A program made the translations under genes and the position numbers. From NCBI GenBank assembly GCA_027922465.2, contig BQMF02000004.1, positions 2,254,702-2,318,701 of the forward strand: a stretch of DNA of 64,000 nucleotides, given 5' to 3'. Positions 25,007 through 35,415 of the stretch are shown in pieces (the first letter of the stretch is position 1; each line of letters starts with the position of its first letter). The notes below the pieces were generated by a model. That model had not been told where the DNA came from, ran no database searches, and saw only the letters and a program-made list of their open reading frames with translations. This DNA comes from Turritopsis dohrnii. Lineage: Eukaryota > Cnidaria > Hydrozoa > Anthoathecata > Oceaniidae.

Positions 25007-25389
25007 GGTGACACACGTGTCACGAGGGGATGCACCTCCCGGGGGAAAGGGTTCCAGTCCGGGGGATAAGTGAAAAAAGCCTTAATACAGGTATCAGAGT
25101 CACGCCTTATAATCAAAGGGAGGTGTTTCGAAAAAAGAAGGGTAAACCCCGAGTTAAAAAATACAAAAGCCCGGGATTCATCTATTCAATACGCCGGCCG
25201 ACGACGCAAAGAAAAAAGTGATTGGAGAGTTTAAAAACCCCAAAATACTTACCAGTAGTATTGAAATACTACTATTCTTCGGAGAACGTCGTTTCTTCAA
25301 ATCTTTAAAACGCGAATAGCCACAAGTAAAGATCGATTCAACTGACTTATGGGCTTAGATGTTAAAGAAACTTTCGTTACTTTTCGCAT
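25007..25389 (-). promoter_or_regulatory. LINE 5' UTR / presumed internal promoter region
   Basis: A 383-bp leader between the target duplication and ORF1. Its GC-rich segment near ORF1 (25020-25200) contrasts with the surrounding AT-rich DNA. Full-length LINEs carry promoter activity here; no specific motif is recognised. Confidence 0.45.
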
Positions 25390-25408
25390 AGATACGTCTG
25401 TGCGGCAT
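25390..25408 (-). pseudogene. Recombinase gene copy 1: first codons, cut off by the LINE
   Basis: ATG at 25408-25406 encodes MPHRRI up to the LINE target site, equivalent to MSKRRI in the copy starting at 34630. The gene continues at 19066 with the next codons of the same frame. Confidence 0.8.
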
Positions 25409-25529
25409 CTCTGCCGACAAGTGATTTGTAACACCAACGCAGTCCTATTTATGCTAAATTTTGATAGTTAGTCACGTGAATCTTAGCCAATCATGTGTTT
25501 GAATATCAATAAAAAGCGTGCGGTCATGC
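25409..25529. promoter_or_regulatory. Divergent intergenic region of the recombinase element
   Basis: About 120 bp between the minus-strand recombinase ATG and the plus-strand partner ATG. The same arrangement is seen in copy 2 (34631-34740). Both copies keep a CCAATCA motif preceded by similar sequence (CACGTGAATCTTAGCCAATCA against CATGTGACTTTCAACCAATC), so a shared bidirectional promoter is plausible. Confidence 0.5.
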
Positions 25530-26940
25530 ATGGACCTCGTTAAGCCAGTCTGTGATTTGGTCTTTACAGGGAGTTCCACCGACATTCTGTATTTTAACCA
25601 AATACTTGATCTTAATAATGAGTGGACAATAGGGAACGCGTCAGCTAGTACGTTACGGAACAAAGTTGTCTTTTCGCTTATGCTGAAATGCATTAGAAAA
25701 CAGAACAACGTAGACCGTTTACGATATTACACATCGGTCTTGCAAGGACTTTTCTCTTCTATAAAACATCGTGCAACTGATAAAAACTTTAGAGGTCCCA
25801 AGAGTGCCTCAGAAAATGTTCCTTTGATTATAAAAGGAACTTCTGCAATAGGAACACGTGCAAATGATAAAGATTACATACTCCATTGCTTCTCAAATTT
25901 ACTCGCACAAAGGAACAAAAAAAAGTTATACGTTATACAGTGTGTCCACCAGAAAGTGGGCACCTTGTTTAAAACACAAATAAGTTTTCGAATTTTCAAC
26001 AATACAATGCGGTTTTTATACCGTTGGAAAGCAGAATTTACGACCTTTCCAAAAATATAAGTTGTTATTTATAACAGTTTTTACTTTAAAGAATATTATG
26101 TATTTTTTGTTTGGATACGGTTGTTAATTTTGTAATGATCAATAAAACAGACTTTTAACGAGCAATTAGCCTTTTGTTTCTTTGAAACAACCGCTGTTGG
26201 TGGTGTTGTGCTAATTTTGTCACGAAATTTTTTTAGAAGGCACAATCTTTTTTCATTGTGTATTCCTTAAATTTTTTATTATGATTTAATAATTTCATAT
26301 TCCTAAAGCATTGCCGAAATCTTTATAAGCGAGGAAACAAACGTTTTATGAAATTCATTCAATCATAAGAAGAAAGTTTCATGAGTCTGTTAGTCAGGCT
26401 TTTAGACAACAGTTTCTGGGTAGAAATCCACCATCAAAAAGCACGGTTCAAAGTTCTTAAATCTTTGTAAAAGAGTTTTAGAAATGAAACTTCATGTTTC
26501 AAGCTTGTAAAAACGTAAAGTTTCCCTTGTATAAACGCAGCTTTATTACAATATTTTACCTTTTTATGATTTCCTATGTTAATCGAGTCATTAACTCCTA
26601 TTCAAGCAAGCGTTAATTGATCATTATTGATTTAATGTCATGGTTTCATGGTAAAATCGATTATATTTCCCGAAAAATTTGTTTTTTCTATGAAAAAGGT
26701 CATATATTTAAAAAGAGCAAAAAATTTTCTTTCTGTTAATATAAAAATTGAAAAAAACAAGGACGAAAAACAAAAGATATATTTATTGAAAGTTAGGTGC
26801 CCACTTTCTCGTGGACACACTGTATAACCGTTCAAGAAAAAAATTGTTCCTCTATGCAACAAGTGTTTGAAAGAGTTTACGGAATGAAATCTTACGTGTC
26901 AAAAAGTGCTCTAAGAAGCAAATCGATTGAAAATGCTTAA
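25530..26940 (+). pseudogene. Divergent partner gene of the recombinase element, interrupted by a TIR element
   Basis: From the ATG at 25530 the frame runs 136 codons to 25937. Skipping the insertion (25938-26826) it continues 37 codons in frame to TAA at 26938-26940, total 173 residues. No known family; the protein is basic with no obvious transmembrane helix. A degenerate, frame-broken copy lies at the same place and orientation beside recombinase copy 2 (34740-35060), with shared blocks such as CGGAACAAAGTTGTC and CAGAACAACGTAGACCGTTT. That makes it part of the element rather than a host gene. Function unknown; by position it could be an accessory factor for transposition. Confidence 0.55.
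25938..26822. mobile_element. 885-bp TIR element (mariner-like MITE)
   Basis: Terminal inverted repeats starting CAGTGTGTCCAC and extending about 27 bp (AGAAAGTGGGCACCT) with one mismatch. Flanked by TATA on both sides (25934-25937, 26823-26826). The CAGTGTG terminus and TA-type target resemble Tc1/mariner derivatives. No transposase frame inside, so non-autonomous. Removing it with one TATA restores the 173-codon partner gene. Confidence 0.8.
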
Positions 26941-27560
26941 AGTCATTTATAGTTGCACCGATTGTAAAGAAGTATCATGTCTGCGCAGTTAGGTTATATT
27001 GGAATAGATGTTCATTATATAACGAAGGTTTTGCAAGTTGCAAAACATGCCTGGGAAGAGATCTTGCCACTTTTAACATGTAGTGTGTTCAATATCTTCG
27101 AAATGCGATCCGATGTTGAATGGTCCGAAACAGATTCCATGTATGATGCATGGCTTATCAGGGAAGATCGGGAAAGAAAGACATTTACTCTAAACGTCTT
27201 TACTCATCGATTGGAAAACACTTGCATATGGTGAGAAACAAGTCCAAGAAGGCAGTAGAATGTTTGTCACGAAAATCATTCCAACGTATACAGTGGACAT
27301 TTGAGACGATTCAAATGAAAATTCCGATGTGGATATGGTTACTAAAGTAAACAAAGAAGAAGAAAATAACTCGAAACGATTTGTATAATTTGTAAAAATA
27401 ACAGATGTGATTGTCATCAGTGATGAAGATTAAATACAAAAAGGCATTTCGTTGTTTCGCAAATTTTCTCTTTGGTAACATAATCCCGGTTCCACTTTTT
27501 TCCTTTTTCCAAAAACTCATATTAGAAAAACATATTGTCATCTTAGTTTCCAAATCTCTG
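26941..27560 (+). other. Unexplained open stretch downstream of the partner gene
   Basis: An 85-codon frame at 26977-27234 (with a block around WSETDSMYDAWLIREDRER) and an overlapping one at 27150-27350 look like a decayed coding region with a frameshift near 27180. No family recognised. It may be a further part of the recombinase element or an unrelated remnant. Confidence 0.25.
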
Positions 27561-28565
27561 AATAAGGAAGTTGGTCTAATACAACTTATTACACCTTGTT
27601 ACACGTTCTTACACCTTGTTACGGAAATTTTGCTGCCGACATAGGTAGACAACCTAGTTTCCATGACTCTAAACGAGAAGGTTGGTCTAATACACCTTAT
27701 GGCGCCTTGTTACACCTTATTACAGCTTCTTACTTGTTTTCACAAAATTGCATTTTATGTTCGGGTGGTTGTGGGTGTAACAAGGAGTAACAAGCTGTAA
27801 TAAGGTGTCATAAGGTGTCATTAGGTAAACAACCTAGTTTCCATGCCTCTAAACAAGAAAGTTGGTCTAATACACCTTATGACACCTTGTTACACCTTGT
27901 TACGTGTTCTTTCACTTTGTAACCGAAATTGGGCTTCCCACATAGGTAGACAACCTAGTTTCCATGACTCTAAACGAGAAGGTTGGTCTAATACACCTTA
28001 TGGCGCCTTATTACACCTTATTACAACTTATTACAGCTTCTTACGTGTTTTCACAAACTTGCATATTTATGTTCTGGTGGTTGTGGATGTAACAAGGTGT
28101 AACAAGGTGTAATAAGGTGTCATAAGGTGTCATTAGGTAGACAACCTAGTTTCCATGCCTCTAAATAAGAAGGTTGGTCTAATACACCTTATGACACCTT
28201 ATTACATCTTGTTACACGTTCTTACACCTTGTTACCGAAATTTTGCTGCCCACATAGGTAGACAACCTAGTTCCCATGAATCTAAATGAGAAGGTTGGTC
28301 TAATACACCTTATGACACCTTATTACACCTTGTTACACGTTCTTACACATTGTTACCGCAATTGGGCTTCCCACTTAGGTAGACAACCTAGTTTCCATGA
28401 CTCTAAACGAGAAGGTTGGTCTAATACACCTTATGGCGCCTTGTTACACCTTATTACAACTTATTACAGCTTCTTAAGGTCTTGTTACCGAAATTGAGCT
28501 GCCCACATAGGTAGACAACCTAGTCCCCATGAATCTAAGTAAGAAGGTTGGTCTAATACATAAGA
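27560..28565. repeat. Foldback satellite array (TTGGTCTAATACACC units)
   Basis: At least eight units, with the block TTGGTCTAATACA starting at 27571, 27682, 27862, 27985, 28174, 28295, 28416 and 28548. Spacing is about 110-130 bp, with two longer steps of about 180-190. Units also share GTAGACAACCTAGTTTCCATG. The longer ones contain a hairpin whose arms are strings of ACACCTTATTAC and its complement GTAATAAGGTGT, around a loop with GGTGGTTGTGG. Frames read through these are repeat artefacts. Confidence 0.85.
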
Positions 28566-28861
28566 CTCACGTGAAACAACATTTCTACCTTGGCATCTGC
28601 GATTTAGCCATATGTTAATTATTCCTTTCACTAGAGCTTATATTTTACACTTTTAGAGTCTTTTCAAGCAAAGTACTTGTATACAATGAATATAGTGTGA
28701 GTTTAGACTGTTAAATCATAAAAAGAATGTAAGTTGGGAACATTAATGATTTGAGTGGCTATTTCCCATCGACAAAAATTGGTCTAGGTTTGGACAGTGA
28801 AAAAAAACAAAAAAAAACAAAAAAACAAAAAAAACACGAACGGTTTCAAAGTATTCCTTGC

Positions 28862-28972
28862 TTACGCAGGAATACAATAAGGTGTCATAAGGTGTATTAG
28901 ACCAACCTTCTTACTTAGATTCATGGGAACTAGGTTGTCTACCTATGTGGGCAGCTCAATTTCGGTAACAAG
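28862..28972. repeat. Inverted satellite unit
   Basis: The reverse complement of the unit ending at 28562, containing AGGTTGTCTACCTATGTGGG. It lies in opposite orientation to the main array and abuts a truncated LINE tail. A (CA6)n-like A-rich tract precedes it at 28800-28840. Confidence 0.8.
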
Positions 28973-29480
28973 ACCTCTGAAGAAGTACATTAAACTGATA
29001 GAATCCGTTCAGAGACGAGCCACAAAATTGGTGGATGGGTTTAAAGACATTACGTATTTGGAGCGTTTGCAAAAGCTTGGGCTACCATCACTTGTGTACA
29101 GAAGACTTCGGGGTGATATGATCGAAATATTTAAACACCATCATTCGTACGATGTGAAGTGTCTCTCGCCCTTTTTCCGCAAAAGAATAAAGCCATTTCG
29201 ACGCCACGCCCTGCCACTGGAGCGTAATTTTGCAGAAGATGGATTGAGAGGAGTTCAACACAATTCGTTCTATTTTCGAACATTGAAGATTTGGAATGAA
29301 CTACCGAAAGACGTTGTAGAAGCTGACACGATCAACACGTTTAAAAACAAGTTGGACAAATATTGGAAGAACTTACGATTTTCCTACGACGATTAAACAA
29401 TGATCGATTCGAAGAGGCACTTGTTGGCGCCTGTGAATTGTAAATCATGAATAATAATAAAATAATAATAACAATAACGT
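28973..29480 (+). mobile_element. 5'-truncated CR1/L2-type LINE, 3' end
   Basis: The frame to 29396 encodes about 140 residues typical of the region after the RT palm in CR1/Jockey-group LINEs: IESVQRRATKLV, the YLERLQKLGLPSLVYRRLRGDMIE block, then FRTLKIWNELPKDVVEA and a terminal FKNKLDKYW. It stops at 29396, followed by a short 3' UTR and an (AATAATA)n tail near 29450-29480. Everything upstream of these motifs is absent, as expected for 5' truncation on insertion. Confidence 0.8.
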
Positions 29481-29489
29481 TCTTACGTT

Positions 29490-30755
29490 TTCCGTAGTTG
29501 TCTTAAAAATGGAAGCGAAGAAGCACGCGTAGATCTGAGAAAATTTCTTGGTTGAATATATGGATATAGAAGAGGTTATACGGCTGTCAAACTTAAAAGA
29601 ATCAAGAACATTTATGATCCAAACTGATAATCTACGTGAAACTAATACTCTTAGTAGTTATTCGTGATAAATAAGCAGTTCTTGACGCTTCAAATCAGAT
29701 ATGAACGACTACAAAAACGGTATGCTTACATCGATTTAAAAAAATACGTAAGGTTTCTATTAGTCTTTTTCTAAATATAATACAATTTTCTATTTCATGT
29801 TCCTAGGTAAGCTATCCTGTTTTTATAAAGCTCTGGAATCTTGAAGCACAGCTCATCTTCCTCATCAGCTTATACCCATTTTATTAATCAATAGATGACC
29901 ACTTTTTTAATTGACTAGTCGAATTTAAAATATTGTATGATTCTAAAATTTGTATACTATCAAGCTGACGATAAAAAGGAAACACAGATAATTTTATTAT
30001 TTCGCAAGGCCAAGTAAAAGTTTTTATTATGAAGTTCAGGTACAAACAACATAAAGATTTTCATACTGTATAGTTTTAAAAGGAGTATTTTGAAACGTCC
30101 ACGGAAGAGTGTTCTCTAATGGATTTTTAAGCTGACGGTGTTCCTTTTTAAGCTTGATCTCCGGCAAAATTTTTCAAAGTCTCTTAACTTTTATGATGCT
30201 CTCGGGAATGTAATTAAATGAATTCGAAGTTATTACTATTTACGCCACAGATTTTCCCTTCAAAACTTAATGTGACAAAGTTTTCATTACTTAATTACTT
30301 TATGATGATGCTTTAGGGAATATAACTATGAATAAAAAACTTTTTAAAAAATCGCTAAATGATGCAAAACAGTGCAGTTTATATGAAATAACAAATATTA
30401 CTTCTTTTACAGCTACAAGATAAACTGTAAAACACAAAGAACATCATACCACATTATGCATATTGTTTTAAGCCGTGAACAAACATTCACCTTTTAAAGC
30501 ACAGATTATTCTTAACGCGATAATCTTTTAATTAGTTAATTGCTTCTTGAAGATGCTTTAGGGAGTGCAACTTCGAATGGAAATCTTTTTAAAAAAATCT
30601 CTAAATTGATGCAAGACTGAAGTTTTATATGAAACAACAAAGTTTAATAGTTATCGTAGCTAAAAGGTAAAATGTAAAATACTGCAAACATCATTCCGCA
30701 TTATGCATATAGTTTTAAAGCGTGAACTAACACTCATTTCTTTCTGAAAAGGCTC
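29490..30755. other. Non-coding interval
   Basis: No gene. Two diverged copies of a ~300-bp segment are visible (about 30180-30480 and 30530-30740): both carry TTAGGGA(A/G)T, an AAAAAATCxCTAAAT-type block, then an (A/C)CGCATTATGCATAT or ACATTATGCATAT block and AGCGTGAAC-like ends. This is a local duplication of unknown origin. Confidence 0.35.
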
Positions 30756-30759
30756 CAGA

Positions 30760-31085
30760 AAGTCTTACAGTCATACACCTTCTGGTGCCTTATTACACCT
30801 TATTACAACTTATTACAGCTTCTTACGTGTTTTCACAAACTTGCATATTTATGTTCGGGTGGTTGTGGGTGTAACAAGGTGTTCCCACTTAGGTAGACAA
30901 CCTAGTTTCCATAACTCTAAATGAGAAGGTTGGTCTAATACACATTATGACACCTTATTACACCTTGTTACACGTTCTTACACCTTGTTACCGAAATTGG
31001 GCTTCCCACGTAGGTAGACAACCTAGTTTTATTGACTGTTAACGAGAAAGTTGGCCTAATACACCTTTTGGCGCTTTATTACGGT
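30760..31085. repeat. Satellite cluster 2 of the TTGGTCTAATACACC family
   Basis: Carries the same hairpin arm (ACCTTATTACAACTTATTAC), the GTGGTTGTGG loop and two GTAGACAACCTAGTTT units. It ends abruptly at 31085 next to a different repeat (GTAGCAGCGTAAGCGAATACC). Confidence 0.8.
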
Positions 31086-31890
31086 AGCAGCGTAAGCGAA
31101 TACCGTATTAAAACACCCTTGGACTCCTACTACTACTACTATTACTACTCCGGCCGAAACGGCAGTTTTTAGCCTACGATTTAGAGTATGCGAGTCCCCA
31201 CTAAAAACTCAATATACATTCTAATGAACGAACGCAGCCTTTTGAATTTTCGAAGGTTTTCAATCACATACATTTAAAATACGTTTTCTTTGATATTTTA
31301 TCACTTAATTGATGAAGGAATGGATATTAATCAAATAGGTCTACATAAAACTGGGACTTTTAGTTACTTTTATGGTACTGAATTAATGAACTTTGGCACT
31401 TGAAGATAGATATGTTTTTCGTGTCAGTAAAGCACAGATCAGACTTTCTTATTACTTTCTACGTTTGTTAGCTATCGGTTCTGTCTTTGAACATGAAGGT
31501 TTTCAAAAATCGAGTTAAAAAAAGGCAGTTATCTGTTTGAATTCATTTTCGGTTTCAAAAAATTATAATTCAAAACATACATTTTTTTTTTTCGAAGAAA
31601 CGCGTTTTTTTTTTTCTACATAAGATCTTATAAAAAAAACGTACGTTATAAACAGCTCATGCATGTATAATTCTTTTGTCTTCTAATAAATTAAATTGCT
31701 GGTGTGTTGCGATTAGACCCTATTTACACGAGTTAGTAATTTTAAACATTATAAATCGTTTATGCCTGTTTTCCACCAGTATGATATCTCAAGAAATAAC
31801 GTTTACAGAACGTTTAAGAACTTTAAGTAAAATTTCAAATTTAAAAGTATTCTTGTGGCAAGTACTTTTGCTGCTACCGTTTTGCGCCAT
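31086..31890. other. Non-coding interval with an unclassified GC-richer segment
   Basis: 31083-31210 contains (CTA)n and a GGCCGAAACGGC segment and looks like a repeat fragment, but I cannot classify it. The rest is AT-rich without coding support. Confidence 0.3.
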
Positions 31891-31892
31891 CT

Positions 31893-32440
31893 GGCTCTTG
31901 TTACACCTTGTTACACCTTATTACAGCTTCATACGTGTTTTCACAAACTTGCATATTCATGTCCGTGTGATTGTGGGTAATAAGGTGTAACAAGGCGCAA
32001 TAAGGTGTCTGAAGGTGCCATAAGGTGTCACAAGGCAACTTGGTCAATGAAGGGACTGGTAACTATTTGGCAAAAATTTAACATCAATGTTCGAATTCGG
32101 GTAATAGTGTGTAAGAAGGTGTAACTAGATGTCAGAAGGTGCCATAAGGTGACACAAGGCTACTTGGACACTGAAGGCACTGGTAACTACTTGGCCAAAA
32201 CTTAACATCAATGTTCGAATTCGGGTAATAGTGTGTAAGAAGGTGTAACTAGATGTCAGAAGGTGCCATAAGGTGTCACAAGGCAACTTGGTCAATGAAG
32301 GGACTGGTAACTATTTGGCAAAAATTTAACATCAATGTTCGAATTCGGGTAATAGTGTGTAAGAAGGTGTAACTAGATGTCAGAAGGTGCCATAAAGTGT
32401 CACAAGGCAACTTGGTCACTGAAGGGACTGGTAACTATTT
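31893..32440. repeat. 124-bp tandem array joined to a satellite hairpin
   Basis: A satellite hairpin at 31893-32030 (ACCTTGTTACACCTTATTAC and its complement) is followed by units of period 124. CAAGGC starts at 32031, 32155, 32279 and 32403. Units contain AACATCAATGTTCGAATTCG and AGGTGCCATAAGGTG, so they derive from the same GGTGT-type motif as the satellite. Confidence 0.9.
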
Positions 32441-32901
32441 GGCCAAAAGGAATTTTTATGGAAAAATATGGAATATTCAAGAAGAACTCATATTTTTCAG
32501 CATATTGTTTGTGATGTTTTCTTTTTCGAAGATACATTACAAATTGTCAGTGTTACTACAATGTCTTTGTATAGAAACAGCTGGTTTTTCCTTCTGATGA
32601 AGATAAGTTTTGCCATTAAACCTTCACTCTGACGTATTTTTGCAAAGCGAAACTTTCTTGGTCAAGTTACTTTCCGAGCGGCCAATATCGATTCTAAAAC
32701 AATCTTTATCTTCTATGTTCAAGGGATGATTTGAAATTATCTCACCAGTCTTCGTCAAGATACCTTTATGAAATTTAAAAAACATGCTTGTAAAGCAACT
32801 GTTAAACGAAAGAGAAGGTATTTTTACATAGACAAACTATAAATGTTTAAACTTCGGTGTATCTAGCCGAATAAACTCAAACATAGTAGATATAGCTAAT
32901 G

Positions 32902-34630
32902 TCATATCAAGTTTATCGTTTTTGCTCTGACCATCAAAGTACTTGGCTTTCGTGAAGAATGGAAGGAATAATCTGGATCGCGCAATATTGCCGTCCACTT
33001 ACCAGCGCCATACTTTTTAATGCCATATGATAAAAAAGAATCTTCTACAGACGAAAACGAGACTTTATTTTGGCGTTTGTGAACATTGTTTTTTGCTACT
33101 TCTCCACAAAACATATTCTTGTTTGGAGCAGGATTTAGACGTACATCAAAATTTGGGTTTTCGATATTGCTATCTCTGCTGATTTGGTTGACGGTGAATG
33201 CTGTAATATCGGCGATGGTACTGATATTTTGGGGCGGATCATTCCCCATGTCGTTCACCTTCAGTTTTTGCATACACAATTGCCCTTGACGTGCAACTTC
33301 AGCTGACTGCATTTTCTGATAGTGTATTTTTGCTACATGTGATGTGTGTTTTTGGTCACGTGATAGAGCGGCTTGTTCTTGTTCTGTCAATTTGGAAATA
33401 CTTTCTGTCTCGATAATTTGTCGATATCGTGTTGGATTAATGTATTTTACAATGGCTTGGTAAACAATTTGACCAAATACGTCACTAAGTTGCTTGAGCT
33501 GTGTGCCATTCCTGGTTATTAAAAGGTTGTCACAAACAGGGTTTAATCGTGTCCTAATACAAGCTATATATCCATTTAAAATATCAACAACTCTCCTTGA
33601 AATAATGAGACTGTCAAATCCATATTTATAATTTGTCTTGAATTTAGTTTGATCGATTATTCCGCCTTCATTTCCAACGTCGAGCACCATTTTAACAGTT
33701 AAGTACTGATATGACATCTGTCGAATTGCCTTTACCATAAAAAATAACACTGCTACAACGAAGGAAGTACAAAACGATAAATCGTGTGCCGGAACAACGG
33801 CCGTCTCAAATCTAGCATTAAGTAGAATTTGAGAAAACTTGTCAGCATGAAATGGAATTACATTTTGCATGTCTTCAAACGTTGCCCAGCAGTTGATACT
33901 TGAAAGATATTCCATGCTTAAAATCGTGTTCCATTCAATCTTCATTTGCTTCGCTAAGCACTTTTTCACTCTGTCTAGATACATTTCGGCTGCGATAAAT
34001 ACAGATATGTTCTCGAATTTGATAGCGTTACTCCATCTGTAATCAAGCGTATGAGATATAGCGTTCATATAACCAATAATACCTGAACGACCAATTTTCC
34101 ACGGGTCCTTCAGGTAGTCTAAAAAATCAGAAAGCATCGTTATCGATTCAATGCAATAGTCTAATACACATTCCGGCATTTCCCATGCAGACGAAACGTC
34201 TGCACAGCAGAATTTTGCATACTTCAGTACTTTCGCTGTTATTTGTTCTGCTTGACATAGGCTTTTGCCTCCTCCACCAGGACTCTGCAACCATTTAGAG
34301 ATTGATTTGCCAATGTTACAGTTTTTTGGAAACGTGGGCATTGAAGACGTGCTGTTTCGTTTGAATTTCTCTTGAGTGGAGAGACGAGTTGCTACTTCTG
34401 GAAATATGGTAGTAACGTCAGGTTTGTCGTCAAAAAAGTAAAACCAACCGTGATTCATATAAACGTGCTTTCTACAACCCCTGCGTTTTAAATGCTTCAC
34501 TTTCGCATGACTTTACTGGGCATATGTACACTCCGTTGCTACTGGCTTTTAAACATAATCTTTTCGGTTTTCTTTCGTTTCCAACAGCTTTCTGCCACAC
34601 CTTTTTTGATAAGATACGTCTTTTGGACAT
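32902..34630 (-). pseudogene. Zinc-finger/tyrosine-recombinase/Myb protein, copy 2 (near-complete)
   Basis: From the ATG at 34630 (MSKRRILSK) to the stop at 32902, about 576 residues once a 2-base deletion near 34482 is allowed for. Order: basic N-terminus, C2H2 finger (CPVKSCESEAF ... H-x4-H), a linker with GGGGKSLC, the tyrosine-recombinase-like core (Arg in AIRQMSYQYL, Arg in TRYRQIIETE, His in QKHTSH, Tyr in AKIHYQ), then a C-terminal Myb/SANT domain of telobox type (YGIKKYGAGKWTAILRDP ... TLMVRAKTI). Everything downstream of the deletion is open, so this copy is younger or less decayed than copy 1. A Crypton-like DNA transposon is the nearest known type, but finger plus Myb in one protein is not something I can assign to a named group. 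Confidence 0.75.
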
Positions 34631-35060
34631 CTTTGGCGATTAGTGAATCAGAAGATCAACGCGATCCGTTTTATGCAAGTTTCTTAATTAGGTATCATGT
34701 GACTTTCAACCAATCAAAAAGTTCGATTTTAATTGCTAAGTTGCGGAACCTGACAGACCGAATTAAAGTGGTCAGCAGAAATTCTTGAGGGTTTTCCACT
34801 CGTGTTCCGTATTATACACGATTGCGTGATCTTTATAATGAAAACGCAAATAAGAACATTTTGGCTTACATATAACGGAACAAAGTTGTCCTTAAGCATA
34901 AAGTGTAATTTGGTAGAATACAGAACAACGTAGACCGTTTAGGATAGTTAATATCGGTCTTGCAAGGCCTTTTCATTCATAATAAAACGCACGCATTTCA
35001 AATAATCTCTAAAGGACCCAAGGGAACCTCAGAAAATATTCCGAAGTTGTACCATGATTG
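34631..35060 (+). pseudogene. Divergent partner gene of copy 2, decayed
   Basis: Homologous to 25409-25830 in the same relative place. Shared blocks are CGGAACAAAGTTGTC at about 34879, CAGAACAACGTAGACCGTTT at about 34922 and a CCTCAGAAAATxTTCC block at about 35027. Reading frames are broken throughout, so no protein is expected. Confidence 0.6.
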
Positions 35061-35415
35061 CAATGTAGGATAGGTAATCACATGCTCAGAAACGTAGGGA
35101 AAAATTGTATTATTGATATAAGTCGTTTCTACTAAATGCTTTAAAGAAAACAAGTTTATATATGGTTATACAAGATTATATGATACGTCTTTATGAAAAA
35201 GTAGAAGTCATAGACATTATGCGTCTATACTTAAAAGCTGTGATCTGAAAATTGTTGCAGATAATAAAAAGCCTTACAATACGACACCTTTCCCAAATTT
35301 CTGTTAATAACTTAACCATATTAGTACATCCCGCCCCCCTAGTGACAAGACAAACTTCATCTATTGCAAGCAGTTATCGGTGCATAAAAAAACTTAATGA
35401 TTCACTGGTTTATGC

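Larger units (their letters stand above)
19067..25389 (-). mobile_element. Full-length Tx1/L1-clade LINE inserted in the recombinase gene
   Basis: The ends are fixed by the 11-bp target duplication AGATACGTCTG (19056-19066 and 25390-25400). Across this site the N-terminus of the recombinase gene (MPHRRI then LSKVVWQK) reads in frame and matches the uninterrupted copy at 34630 (MSKRRILSK). The 6323-bp insert holds a 5' UTR, ORF1, ORF2 and a ~750-bp 3' UTR with internal repeats, and has no obvious poly-A tail. The RT motif order and ORF1 type fit the Tx1/L1 lineage. ORF2 is now inactive (two frameshifts and a SINE). Confidence 0.85.

Noticed and set aside
27411..28497. Several 60-90-codon frames with GRQPSFHDSKREGW repeats
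   Set aside because: They are translations of the satellite units; the same peptide recurs because the DNA recurs.
27560..28565. A CRISPR-like array
   Set aside because: Repeat spacing and spacers are themselves repeated, units contain internal hairpins, and the context is eukaryotic; this is a satellite.
34300..34480. GGGGKS in the recombinase protein as a Walker A nucleotide-binding loop
   Set aside because: Copy 1 does not keep it intact and no Walker B or other ATPase motifs follow; a Gly-rich linker is more likely.
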